This document shows positions 15,851-25,529 of a stretch of 64,000 bases of DNA, piece by piece. The notes beneath the pieces were generated by a model. The model worked only from the letters and a program-made list of their open reading frames with translations. It was not told the origin of the DNA and searched no databases. The DNA comes from Meghimatium bilineatum. Taxonomy: Eukaryota; Mollusca; Gastropoda; Stylommatophora; Philomycidae. Numbering within the stretch: position 1 is the first letter of the stretch; each line of letters starts with the position of its first letter. The position numbers and the translations under genes were made by a program. The stretch covers positions 33,376,019 through 33,440,018 of the forward strand of contig CM067306.1 in NCBI GenBank assembly GCA_034231615.1, written 5' to 3'.

Positions 15851-16102
15851 GCTAACGTTATGTCCTTGTCTATCAGTTTACAGATGGCTGAATAATTAGC
15901 CAACAATCATCCACCCAAATCATCTCATTGATGCTTCATACATCAACAAATATTTATAAGAGCAAATCAACTAAAGTGCTTATAAAAAATAGTTGGCTTA
16001 TATTAACAACAGACAATCAATTTGGACATATTTACAATCTGTACAGACATCAATATGAGCAATCTAGTAAACATATCAATACAATTTCTACTCCATCTGT
16101 CA
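15851..16102 (-). other. Probable 3' UTR of the SLCO gene
   Basis: This stretch follows the stop codon and is AT-rich, without repeats I recognise, until the LINE-A fragment that ends near 15850. I saw no minus-strand AATAAA in it. The nearest minus-strand AATAAA I noticed is near 15175-15180, beyond the LINE fragment, so the cleavage site is undecided. Confidence 0.4.
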
Positions 16103-16273
16103 TCATAACTTGGTTCCATTATAATCTTTGTCATTGTCAGCATGATCATGGGAGATGACTGATTTTTCTGCATGGTTATTCAAGTGTTTGTTGCTGTCGG
16201 TTACTGTGCTGTGAGGGGACTGTAATGTTGATCTATCAACTTGAAGCATGACTTCATCTTCCTCTTCTTTAAC
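16103..16273 (-). CDS. SLCO4A1-like: SLCO exon 13: cytoplasmic C-tail and stop
   Basis: Residues 808-863 and stop TGA at 16103-16105. Acceptor AATCTTATAG|GTT, phase 0, matching exon 12. The tail begins VKEEEDEVMLQVDRST and is hydrophilic and acidic with many Ser, His and Asn. It ends NGTKL; T-K-L fits the class I PDZ ligand S/T-x-hydrophobic, which several vertebrate OATPs use to bind PDZ scaffold proteins. Exon identity rests on frame, phase and composition, since C-tails are poorly conserved. Confidence 0.82.
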   Translation of the reverse strand, partial: VKEEEDEVMLQVDRSTLQSPHSTVTDSNKHLNNHAEKSVISHDHADNDKDYNGTKL

Positions 16274-16309
16274 CTATAAGATTAGATATATAGTACAAAT
16301 TAAACAGAA

Positions 16310-16386
16310 AGTTTCAAAAGTAGGGGTTGTCAATTATCAAAAGAAGGGGTAATTAATTATCAGAAGTAGGAGTCATCAATTATTAT
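16310..16386. repeat. 25-bp repeat
   Basis: Three imperfect copies of AGTAGGGGTTGTCAATTATC at the intron 12 acceptor end, about 35 bp from exon 13. Confidence 0.75.
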
Positions 16387-16394
16387 GTTTTATA

Positions 16395-16890
16395 CAATTC
16401 AAGCTTTCATAACTTTTACAATTTTATTTTATATGCATTCTGGAACTGAGGTATGTTTTTTACGTACATGTGTGTTCCCAGTGGCAACCTATGGTTGTAA
16501 AATATGGACAATAAATAAAACTACAGCTAAGAAAATAGAGACCTTTGAAATAAAATGCTGTAGTAGGGTCCTGAGAATACCATGGACAGAAAGAAAGACC
16601 AACCAAGACGTGCTAAGTAAAATCAATTTTCAAGAAGGCTGGCTTGTAAACACCATATTTAAAAGGAAGTTAGGTTTTTTCATCCATGTGAAGAGATACA
16701 ATGGCATGGAAAGAGTGTTGTTGGAGGGGGCATTAGAAGGTAGTAGAGGCAGAGACCAACCAAGACGTCAATGGACAAGAGATATTCAGGAATGCATGCA
16801 CATGTCACTAGAGGAAGCAGGACAACTTGAAAGACTGCGGAGATTTCAGGAGATTCATAAGGAAAACTACGTTCTGGAAAGAATATGTCA
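16395..16890 (+). mobile_element. LINE reverse transcriptase C-terminus
   Basis: An open stretch reads ATYGCKIWTINKTTAKKIET, then RVLRIPWTERKTNQDVLSKI, KRKLGFFIHVKRYNGMERVL and GRDQPRRQWTRDIQECMHMS. This is the standard C-terminal region of molluscan non-LTR ORF2 proteins. The ORF is unusually intact (about 160 codons) but lacks the catalytic RT and endonuclease parts. Located in intron 12 on the strand opposite to the gene. Confidence 0.85.
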
Positions 16891-16904
16891 CATGACACAC
16901 ACAC

Positions 16905-16998
16905 AAGAATTCATTCTCTCACTGCCACTGGATCTTTCTTATAGCAGAGCCATAGTCCTACTAGATTTCCAGTAGGATGTAGTCAAGAAATGCAGATG
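16905..16998 (-). mobile_element. SINE2 partial copy
   Basis: On +: ATTCATTCTCTCACTGCC, then CATAGTCCTACTAGATTTCC and AGTAGGATGTAGTC, the SINE2 3' half in reverse. Confidence 0.75.
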
Positions 16999-17107
16999 CA
17001 ATTCCAGTTGTGTTTGTGCTTATGGCCTACAACTTCCAAAAGCTACAACAATACTTGCCACATATCAACATCATGTGCCACATTTAACAAACTACAATAA
17101 TACTTGC

Positions 17108-17301
17108 CTTATAGAAACATAAAGCAAGCAGGAATGATAAGGCTGCTGCTATAGCAAATGCCAATGCTAGTCCAAGAAGGTATATGCTCAATCTATGTGT
17201 GTCATAGAAGAAACATGAGCCATCTCCGCTGCAACGTTTCTGCCACACCAAACAAGCAAAATCGAACATTTTCCCAAAGAGAATAGGACCAGGTATTGAA
17301 C
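17108..17301 (-). CDS. SLCO4A1-like: SLCO exon 12: TM11 end and TM12
   Basis: Residues 744-807. The acceptor is TTTTTCTGCAG|GT. SIPGPILFGKMFDFACLVWQ is the family's G-x-I-P-G-P-I-x-F-G motif, followed by an extracellular loop with Cys766 and Cys772, then TM12 (about 780-806). The exon ends TATAAG followed by GCAAGTATT, a consensus GC-type donor. Reading on instead of splicing would add eight residues (ASIIVVC-like) and stop. The in-phase downstream exon argues for splicing, but the short read-through C-terminus is a possible alternative isoform. Confidence 0.93.
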
Positions 17302-17304
17302 CTG

Positions 17305-17572
17305 CAGAAAAATACATAGTAAACTTAAACATGATAGAGTACAACACATAACAATCAAAAATACATAGCAAACTTAAACATGATAGAGTACAACACATAA
17401 CAATCAAAAATACATAGCAAACTTAAACATGATAGAGTACAACACATAACAATCAAAAATACATAGCAAACTTAAACATGATAGAGTACAACACATAACA
17501 ATCAAAAATACATAGTAAACTTAAACATGATAGAGTACAACACATAACAATCAAAAATACATAGCAAACTAA
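17305..17572. repeat. 49-bp minisatellite abutting the exon 12 acceptor
   Basis: About 5.4 copies with exact 49-bp spacing, each containing AAATACATAGCAAACTTAAA and TAGAGTACAACACATAACAA. The unit nearest the exon reads, on the minus strand, TATGTATTTTTCTGCAG|G. Other units carry TATGTATTTTTGATTG at the same place, so the array includes the acceptor's pyrimidine tract up to a few bases from the splice site. Confidence 0.96.
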
Positions 17573-17591
17573 AATGTTCCTTGTTCATTTG

Positions 17592-17840
17592 CAAAATTCT
17601 GTAGATTAGTAGGATGCAGTCCAAAGAATGAAATATGTTTTCATGGTTTACAGCTTTACTGTGATATCTATATATTTTGGCCTGAAAGATCCAACTTCAG
17701 CATGGTCATTGGGTCACTTTGACCATCTATGGGATGGGATAGCCAACTCTCCTCCCAAAATGTCCTTAGTCCCCTCCTATGACATGCCTGATCGTTATTC
17801 TTTGCTCTTCTTTCAGGTCTTGGCAACACATGGGTGGCAA
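17592..17840 (-). mobile_element. SINE1 copy
   Basis: On +: TGTAGATTAGTAGGATGCAG, TCATGGTTTACAGCTTTACT, GGTCACTTTGACCATCTATG and the GGCAACACATGGG end. Its 5' end lies directly against the 3' tail of the LINE-A copy that follows. Confidence 0.85.
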
Positions 17841-17842
17841 CA

Positions 17843-19010
17843 GTTCTTATTCTTTCGTTCACTTGAAACATGTCTATATCTAATTCTGTCTCCTGAATAA
17901 AACTCACTGTCTTTTGTAGTTTATAAAGTAGCTTTGATTCCAGCATTGTTTCCTCTGGCCAATATGTCTGCCTCAGTGTTTCATACTCAGAACACTCTTG
18001 TTGAAGTATATGTTTGGTACTCTGCGCTGCCTTTCCACATGTACACATGGCTGTGTTGCCAAACTTAAACTTTATGTACATGTGACTGCAGAGTCGGCTG
18101 TGTCCTGTTCTGAGGCATAGAATTACAACTTGTTCTGATCTGTTCATAATGTTTTCTTATTGACTTGATCATCTGGTTTTTCTGATGGTAGATGATTGAT
18201 GTATCTGGTTGGTCTTCAGTAGCACCTTCCTTAGCACGTTGGTTAGCTTTATCATTTCCTGGTATTGCACAGTGAGAGGGTATTCACTGCATGGTTACCC
18301 TATACTGGTAAGACAGTTCATTAAGTAGTTTTTGTAATTATGCTAGTTTTTCAGACCGGAGAGCTTGAAGCACTGACCTTGCTTCTGTCAGGAATACCAC
18401 GGACTGTGGGCCAGGGTTGAAGTTCAGCAGTTTTTCAGTTTCCACCCTAATTGCATGGATTTCTGCATCATAATTATTTCAGAATTTCCCCCTTGATGTT
18501 CTGATCATATCTCTAGACTTGTGTGGATATTCTATATATACACATGCACCTCCATTTCTCACTGCATTCTGTGCTGACCCATCTGTGTATCTACCCATAT
18601 GTCTTATGGATATTCCTCGCCCAAGAAACTAAGGGTGACTGAATCTCAATGCACACTGTTCTTTTCGTCCTTGCTTAGTATTCCTTTAATGTGGGTCTGA
18701 AAGCATATTGATATTCCATACTTTTCACTCCAAGGGGTTTGTTCTGGTATACACCTTAAGGGGCTGTCAACTTCAAGTAGGTCTGCCAGTTGTCTATGGA
18801 GTCGTTTAGCTTGGTGGATAAAGCTGCTTCTTTTCAGTCGCCCCATTGCTAAATTTTGAAATCTTTCCTTCATTGGATGACTTGGCATACACTTTAACTT
18901 TTCAGCTTGTATTATTTATTACCTTTGTGTCTATGTGTTCGCCAAGTGTTTGCGTTCTCAGCACATCCAATTTCATCATACCTTTAAAAGGTATTCCACT
19001 ACATACCGGT
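17843..19010 (-). mobile_element. LINE-A fragment with RNase H domain
   Basis: In order on the minus strand: MKERFQNLAMG region, YTDGSAQNAVRNGGACVYIE (first RNase H aspartate), EIHAIRVETE (glutamate), LTEARSVLQAL, MQWIPSHCAIPGNDKAN (histidine block), IYHQKNQMIKSIRK, RTGHSRLCSHM, CTCGKAAQSTKHILQ-type CxC...HxxxC and FQVNERI. Several stops and frameshifts. It lies in intron 11 in the same orientation as the SLCO gene. Confidence 0.9.
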
Positions 19011-19159
19011 AATACTGTATATTTCTCTATTTATTCTCAAACTCCCCACATGTAGCTGGACAATGTTCTCCTAGATTTCAAGTTGGATATAGTCTAGAGA
19101 ATGGAGATGTGTTGTGTTGTTATTTTATGTGTGACATTCATTCAACTTTAGTGGTATAT

Positions 19160-19545
19160 AATATCATTTAAATATATTTATTGGACATCTGTGGCTATGT
19201 AAATCAGATGTAAGACAGTGGCAAAAGCATCAAGCAAGTTTTACCATGGTTTGCTTTAAGATTAGTAACATCATTAAGTATGGGAATCAGTTCTCTCATA
19301 GGGCTGGCCTACTAGCGATGTGGTTACAGACATCCACTGTTCAATTAAATTGATAAAAAACTTAATTAATTATCACCATCAAAGTCAGATGTATTCAACC
19401 ATGGACACAAATAATAGGGTAACACAAAGCATTTCCATTCTCTTGACTACATCCTGCTGAAAATGTAGAAGGAACATTGTCCTGCTACATGAGAGAATCT
19501 GCAGGACTTTGAGAATGAATGCTGAAGAAGAAAAAGAAGATCCCA
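19160..19545 (+). mobile_element. SINE2-type element, most complete copy
   Basis: Shares the full order of blocks with 7170-7965 but has the GTATGGGAATCAGTTCTCT segment only once. It ends GAGAATGAATGCTGAAGAAG, the GAA-rich tail. It sits about 95 bp downstream of the exon 11 donor (19638), inside intron 11. Confidence 0.85.
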
Positions 19546-19638
19546 TTATTGATGTTAAACAAAAAATTGACAGCAAAAAAAACAACAAATCCAGTAAAAC
19601 ATAATAAAAGTCAGCAGCCAGTGAGTTAACTTTCTTAC

Positions 19639-19703
19639 CTAGACACCGAGCTACAATCCATTGTATCCCTAATCCAAATGATCGCTGGTGGTCTGGCACA
19701 CAC
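19639..19703 (-). CDS. SLCO4A1-like: SLCO exon 11: conserved RCVPDHQRS segment
   Basis: Residues 722-742. Acceptor CTTTTCAG|G, donor CTAG|GTAAGAAAG. At 65 bp it encodes CVPDHQRSFGLGIQWIVARC, one of the most conserved SLCO blocks (R-C-V-x-D-x-Q-R-S-F-A/G-L-G-x-Q-W), at the TM10-TM11 cytoplasmic turn and the beginning of TM11. Phase 1 at the 3' end joins cleanly to exon 12. Confidence 0.95.
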
Positions 19704-19954
19704 CTGAAAAGAGATTATGTTATATTTATTAAAAGAAAGTGAAGGAATGAAATTCTTGCTGATTGTTGTTGTGGGGTTTATAATCATTAGGTACCGTCTC
19801 TGCAAAGAAAGTTGGCTCTTGTGAGGGTGAGGAGAAGGTAAAAACTTGTCAGGAAAGAAGATGAGTTAACTCCACTCTTTTGTGGGTGTCGTTGTTTTGA
19901 AGACATGTTTTCTAGTCATGTTGCATGATACCATGGGTGCTGGTGCACCTCTCA

Positions 19955-20115
19955 GCCTGGTATTTCTGACTTAAGCACCAGTAATTGCTTAGGCAGGATT
20001 GTGGTTCAGCTTGATGTCAGCGATGGCTCAACAATTCTTAGTTTCCAGCCTCTGTTGATCAGCCTCATCTCCACTTCAAGTTTACCTCGATGGGGTCAAT
20101 GGGAAGAGGTAAAAT
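19955..20115 (+). repeat. Dispersed repeat R3, copy 1
   Basis: Shares with 23660-23830: TTCTGACTTAAGCACC, GCTTAGGCAGGATTGTG, TCTTAGTTTCCAGCCTCTGT and a TCAATGGG-type end. Family unknown. Confidence 0.7.
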
Positions 20116-20127
20116 GTAAGCATTCTT

Positions 20128-20470
20128 CTTCTGCATTCATTCTGAAGCTCCTGCAGATTAGCAGGATGTAACCTGAATAATGAAATGTGTTATTTCATGG
20201 TTTGTTCTGAAGAATGAAATGTGTTGTGTCATGGTTTGTTCTGGAGAATGAAATGTGTTATGTCATGGTTTGTTCTGAATTTGTTGTGTCATGGTTTGTT
20301 CTGAAAAAAGAAATTTGTTGTGTCATGGTTTGTTCTGAAAAATAAAATGTGTTGTGTCATGGTTTGTTCTGGTGAATGAAATGTGTTATGTCATGGTTTG
20401 TTCTGAAATTCCTGTAGATTAGCAGGATGTAACCTGAAGAATGAAATGTGTTGTGTCATGGTTTGCTTGG
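20128..20470 (-). mobile_element. SINE1 copy with expanded 35-bp segment
   Basis: Begins like other SINE1 copies (CTTCTTCTGCATTCATTCTG, CTCCTGCAGATTAGCAGGAT). Then the segment TGAAGAATGAAATGTGTTGT + GTCATGGTTTGTTC is repeated about seven times, after which the CTGTAGATTAGCAGGATG start recurs. The tandem unit is an internal part of SINE1. Confidence 0.88.
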
Positions 20471-20837
20471 CTCTGATCAAGTCAATAGATAAGAAGAAAA
20501 AGAATTTTGGTGGGTTCGAATCCTCTCCTTAGTATATTAGAACATGACATTTAGTGCCAGGAAATAATCCAATAAAGTGTATAAAATATATATCATGATT
20601 TTTCCAAGAAAGAAACCAAAAATCTTGCCACAATAAAAAAATTACCTTTTTAGGTAGGCTATAGCCCTCCCTCACCAACAAAAAGCATTTCTATGGCCCT
20701 GGCTACAATATGTGCAACTTTCAACACATTCAACTTCAGCCTCTATATTTCTGTCAGAGTTTTCCTTTTCTGCAACTCTTTTTATAAATTATTATAAATG
20801 ACAATAGGATATACAACCTTAGTCTGAAGCATACTTA
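20471..20837. other. AT-rich intronic spacer
   Basis: No gene or recognised repeat. GGTTCGAATCC at 20512 matches a tRNA B box but has no partner A box or clover-leaf. Confidence 0.5.
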
Positions 20838-21020
20838 ACATTACCTGTACACAACACTGCTTGCATAAAATATTACTTGTACACAACACTGCTTGTACTC
20901 AAAATTACTTGTACACAACATTACATGTACATAACACAGCAAGAATACAACATTACTTGTGCACAACATTACATGTACATTGCACTGTTGGTATACAAAT
21001 TTACATGTACACAACATCAC
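20838..21020. repeat. 17-bp minisatellite, second block
   Basis: About ten diverged units of ACATTACTTGTACACAA type, the same family as the block touching exon 10. Confidence 0.88.
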
Positions 21021-21495
21021 ATCAATCAATATAAGGTAATACTGTGTGAAAAGTAACAACAATAGTACTTACATAGAACACAAGTTTTTGAAAGTTTCAC
21101 TTGAGAAAAATGAACTATTGCTAAGAGATTATGACATGTAAACATGAAAAAGACAAATTACAATACACAAGACATTTTTAATGTTTTTAACGTTGTCTTT
21201 CTCAAGAATATATAAAACAAACAGTGAAAAACAATGAAAACAGTAAAAACATTGTTACCACCACAGAGGCACTAGATACACTATTCACATGTAAACAATA
21301 CAAAGTTCAATGTAACAATGATGTATGTGGAAACATGTAGTCATGAATGTTTTTGAAATTTGGATGGGATATGACAACAAATATAACAAATTATTACCCA
21401 ATACAACATGAATAGCAATACAATAAGAACAACACTAAGACAAATTTAAACAAATAAATGTTTGGAGTTGAGTCCAAAAAATAAAATGTGTTGTA

Positions 21496-21716
21496 AACAA
21501 TATTACTTGTACACAACATTATTTGTACACAGCATTACATTACTTGTACACAACATTAGTTGTACATAACATTACATGTACATAATACTGCTGGTATACA
21601 ACATTACATGTATACAACACTGCCTGTACATACCATTACATGTACACAGCATTATTTGTACACAACATTGCTTGTACACAACATTACTTGTACAAAACAT
21701 TACTTGTACACAACTA
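21496..21716. repeat. 17-bp minisatellite abutting the exon 10 donor
   Basis: About 13 units of ACATTACTTGTACACAA type with variants. On the minus strand the array starts within the donor region: ACG|GTTAGTTGTGTACAAGT, the intron's fourth base onwards already reading as repeat. Confidence 0.93.
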
Positions 21717-21718
21717 AC

Positions 21719-21909
21719 CGTAAAGTTGCTGTAAGAGATGGCATTGAAGTAATGAAGACAAACACAATCATAGCTCCAAAACATAAAAGGAACACAGTCA
21801 GCCATTTGCAGTTGAATTCACACTTGCCAAACTCTGCCAGATAGATGGAGCCACCAGTAATATCTGATGCAGTAAAATTATAGTTTATACAGCTGCAGTT
21901 TGCATATCT
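21719..21909 (-). CDS. SLCO4A1-like: SLCO exon 10: end of loop 5 and TM10
   Basis: Residues 658-720 and split Arg721 (CG|G). Acceptor TTTATTTCAG|AG, donor TTTACG|GTTAGTTGTG. Further loop cysteines are at 662, 664, 687 and 691, with a probable N-glycosylation site NFT at 668-670. TM10 is about 693-713 (WLTVFLLCFGAMIVFVFITS). A 17-bp tandem array begins within the first few bases of the intron after this exon. Confidence 0.94.
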
Positions 21910-22261
21910 CTGAAATAAAGTAACAAAACATAATTTTATATTGTAACAAGTGAATACAATGATAATTTCTTAACAAAATAGCAAAAACTCGACTAAAGAA
22001 TATCATTTACCAGAAAATAAGAACTCTATCAGAACTATAGCATCTCTATCCATTGCTATAAATAAGGGGAGGGAGATGTTTGATCGGGTTACACCCTCCC
22101 TCTTGTAAAAAACAAGAGTAACCTCTCCATAAAAGTGTTTCTAAATAAAATAGCATCAACTTTCCTACAAAAAATGAGATGATTAGCTCTTTTTAAAAGT
22201 ATTTCTCCCCTTCACTTCACTGACATTGTAACTATCATCCTAAAATAATATATTAAGCTGA

Positions 22262-22386
22262 AGATGACATCTCTGCCAGAAAACAACATTTATCTCTGCC
22301 AGAAAACAACATTTTCAATGGATGATAACATCTCTGCCAGAAAATAAAATATTCTGCTGAAAATAACATCTCTGCTAGAAGATAAG
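22262..22386. repeat. Short diverged tandem repeat, about 30 bp
   Basis: Four units of ACATCTCTGCCAGAAAACAA type in intron 9. Confidence 0.85.
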
Positions 22387-22599
22387 TTTTTCTTCTTCTT
22401 CTGCATTTGTTCTCTGATAATCACCATGAATTAATCATGTTATTTCCACTGGGGAATATGAAATACATTTTACTGTTAGTTCCACAGTAGAACTGTGTTA
22501 TTTACACTTCGTTTGGCTCACTCTGTGGCCTAGACATCCGAAGTCCAGCACATTCATTTTCATCATGCCTTAAATTCTGGTAGTGGGCTTACCTAGTCT

Positions 22600-23540
22600 G
22601 TGACAGCCTGCCTATCTGTCGACAGGCAGCGGGTGTGTAATGACTCTTCATCACGACGATTGCAGTTCATGTCTTTCTCTCATGTGTTCCACAGCCGGTG
22701 AACTTGCCTCATGTAATGGGATGTTTTGTGTCTGTGCCCATTGGGTACTGAACCTTTTCTCATCCTCAAGTCTGATTCCGGTTTAGGAAGAACTTGACAA
22801 AAGAGTTGGATCCAGGATCTTTCACCTTCTTAGCCGAGGTGTCGTTCACCAACATTGTGAACCCCTCATCCAAGTCTGAATCTTACTACGCATTTGGGAG
22901 CAAAGCGTGTTCTTGAGATGAACAGTCTTGTTCCATTTGTGCTGTAGCCCATCGGGTACTGAACCCTTTTTCTCCGTGAGCATGTTTCCAGTATAGGAAA
23001 AAACTCGACAGCAGAGTTGGGCCTGGTCTGCCTTCTTTGCAGAGAGCCCACAATTGGGTCTTTGCCCTTAAGGAGGACCAGCAACTAGAAGCTTGTCTCA
23101 AGTTAACAGAACTTTTAGTTTCAGTTTCCTTGAAATGTTGTCCCTCTTTATTTGCGCATTGCTCTACCCTCTGGCATTGGTTCCAACCTCTCATTGTACT
23201 CAGTATGTTATCTTTTATATTCTCTCTATGCATCTCGCTGTTTCATATCAATTGCATTGACAGCCCCTCCATTGCTCAGACTGGACTGTCCTGCATTGCT
23301 GTGTGTTGACAATGACACTGTATGTGTTGGCATAAAGGTGTAGGAGATATTGCTTGTCTATGCAGCCAAATCTCATCCGTCTGCAGCCTCCACATTCTCT
23401 AACACAATCTCAAAAGTGTTTGCCAGAAGCAGCATGAGCTGCATACTTCTGTTTCCAGGGTGCACCATGAGGAGGTACTTTCGGGATCTTGATTATCTGC
23501 TAACCCTGGGTCCACCAAGAGCAATGTGGTGACCCCCCAG
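22600..23540. repeat. Dispersed-repeat block with internal duplication
   Basis: Two diverged copies of a segment of about 110 bp, near 22730-22830 and 22945-23035, each with CCCATTGGGTACTGAACC followed by GGAAGAACTTGACA-like sequence. 23455-23530 resembles 625-680. The GC content is higher than that of the surroundings, and the family is unknown. No gene support in any frame. Confidence 0.5.
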
Positions 23541-23659
23541 GCATCTACGATCTCACAAACTTATACCAAAATAGACAAACACCAACATTTTGTTTCTTCA
23601 TAATTTTTTGTCTAATTTGCTTATTATTTTTCATGGCATACACATCTTAGTTTGCGAAG

Positions 23660-23830
23660 GAGGGACATCAATTTTTCTGACTTCAGCACCTGTGCTTGCT
23701 TGGGCAGGACTGTGATCCTATACAATGTAGAGAATGTTCTGACCAATCTTAGTTTCCAGCCTCTGTTAACTGACTCAACTTCAAGGAGTTGGCCTCAATG
23801 GGGAACATTGGATCAATGCCAGTCTCTTGA
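23660..23830 (+). repeat. Dispersed repeat R3, copy 2
   Basis: Matches 19955-20115 block by block (TTCTGACTTCAGCACC, GCTTGGGCAGGACTGTG, TCTTAGTTTCCAGCCTCTGT). It ends about 30 bp from exon 9. Confidence 0.7.
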
Positions 23831-23860
23831 CATTTCATAAAATACTAGATAAAAACTCAC

Positions 23861-24020
23861 TTTAACGCTGCCTTGACTGAAGACATCAGTACAGCCTGCA
23901 TAGCATGGGGAGAAGTAAAGCACATTATCTCTACCACAGACAGGAAAAAAGTCTTCTTCTGAGCAGGAACAGTTCTGGTTACAAGTATTTACTAAATTCT
24001 TGCCCAAGAAGGTTGCAGCA
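23861..24020 (-). CDS. SLCO4A1-like: SLCO exon 9: Kazal-like extracellular domain
   Basis: Residues 605-657. Acceptor TTTTCAG|T, donor GTTAAA|GTGAGTTT (phase 0). It holds the cysteine cluster of the Kazal-type SLCO domain in extracellular loop 5: Cys617, 621, 623, 632, 643 and 647 in NQNCSCSEEDFFPVCGRDN and SPCYAGC. PVCG followed by Y-x-S-P-C-x-A-G-C is the classic Kazal pattern. Known OATPs need these disulfide-linked cysteines for surface expression, and all the expected ones are present. Confidence 0.95.
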
Positions 24021-24199
24021 CTGAAAATAAAAGATGATTATTCCCATTTCAATGCAATTCTGACACTGTACATGATTTCATTTTATCTTAATTCAGATCT
24101 TCATATTGTAATAATCACATTCAGTAAAAGAAGTCATTAGAGATGACTCAAGAGGGTCATAGAAATTTCATCGGACAGAGGGGAAAGGGGGGAAGATCT

Positions 24200-24415
24200 A
24201 ACCTAAACAATAACGTTTATCCATGAATGCACTCTACCCTCCAGAATCAGTAATTCGATGTCATCATGTCTCTTTAAGTGTCCAAAATACTGTAGTTTCC
24301 TTCTTATGATTGTATTTAGAAGCCACCCTTCATTTAGTTTCAGTAATTTCAAAATTTCTATCTTCTTTTTTTCTCTGACCATGATCTTCATTTGATCTTT
24401 CTGTAGCACTGTATT
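24200..24415 (-). mobile_element. LINE C-terminal fragment
   Basis: The minus strand reads EILKLLKLNEGWLLNTIIRR, KLQYFGHLKRHDDIELLILE and GRV, the conserved region between RT thumb and ORF end in the LINE families here. Confidence 0.8.
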
Positions 24416-25250
24416 TCAAATGAAGTTATCATTCTGGATATTGACTTATTCAAAATCAAAGTCTCTCATATGTAAGTTGTATGTTATAACTGGGAAAACA
24501 CAGTTATAAATGGAAAGCAATCTTAAAAGGGTTATTTTAGTGACATTATTACTACTTTGCCACAGTTTTCTCATATATAAATATGGTTTCTGTAAACCAA
24601 ATAGTGTGCACTGACGTCACACAGATCCATGTAAATACATGTATAATTCATATGCCACCACCGATGTAAATGAGATGTGCAGTGACTTGGTAGAGGCTCT
24701 GTGTACTACATTGGAATCACTGTATAGTAAATTGGTACAGATCAGCAAAATATTTATGTAAAAACAGAAATTCGTTAAGTAGACCCCCACAATATACTAC
24801 TTGAGAATTTTGACAACTTTTTTTAAATAGTGAATAGTTTACTATAAAAGTATGTACCATAAAAGGATCCCACTCTAATAATAAAACCCATAATTCAATA
24901 GGATCATCACTGTGCTACATTGGTGACATCAGTATAAACAGACATTATCCATTTTAGTATGCAGAGTTTACTTGGTAGAGTCGATCTTCTTTCTTAAACT
25001 CCATATAGCAGTTCTTTGACAGATGGAGATCTTTCAGTAAAATAGGAAGAATTCTTGTCATTGTCCATATGGTATTCATGGTAGAAAAGCAAGATAGGAT
25101 GATTGAGGACTTAAAATGTGTTTGTTACCTACAAGCTACAAGAACCATCAGCATGCATACTCTTTGTCATGTGCTGGGAGAGACCTAAAACCTATGGGTT
25201 TGCCTGGAGTGCATCAATGTTGATTCAGAAAACTAAATTAAACTAAGACT
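24416..25250. other. Intron 8 unique-looking sequence
   Basis: No gene or clear repeat. Confidence 0.5.
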
Positions 25251-25292
25251 AATTATCAATACAGAAGAACACAGACAAAATACAAAACATAC

Positions 25293-25497
25293 CCTACATC
25301 TGTTTGACCATACGACAAAGTGACACCAGCAAAAGGTGTTGTGTCACACTCCATTAACAAGGCCACTGCCAGAACACACAGTATGAATGACATAATTGTA
25401 CACAGAAGAAGAATTCCACGCATCTTCAGATTGAAATACTTGACAATGAATCCACCGCCAAAGGTTGCACCACCACCAGCAGGCACTACTGCAAGAC
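25293..25497 (-). CDS. SLCO4A1-like: SLCO exon 8: TM8 and TM9
   Basis: Residues 537-603 and the split Gly604 (GG|T). Acceptor ATCCACAG|GT, donor GTAGG|GTATGTTT. LAVVPAGGGATFGGGFIVKY is the glycine-rich TM8 and following loop, and FNLKMRG the cytoplasmic turn. TM9 is about 563-584. ECDTTPFAGVTLSYGQ opens the large extracellular loop between TM9 and TM10. Confidence 0.95.
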
Positions 25498-25529
25498 CTG
25501 TGGATTCATCATGGGTACACTAAGCAAAA

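Noticed and set aside
16385-16975. A separate 196-codon protein gene
   Set aside because: It has the C-terminal pattern of non-LTR reverse transcriptases, lacks the catalytic parts and runs into a SINE2.
17668-18147. Continuation of the SLCO gene on the same strand
   Set aside because: The reading is LINE-A RNase H and C-terminal motifs; exon 11 joins exon 12 exactly without it.
20512-20522. tRNA gene (perfect GGTTCGAATCC box)
   Set aside because: No A box at proper spacing, no clover-leaf pairing; probably chance or a SINE trace.
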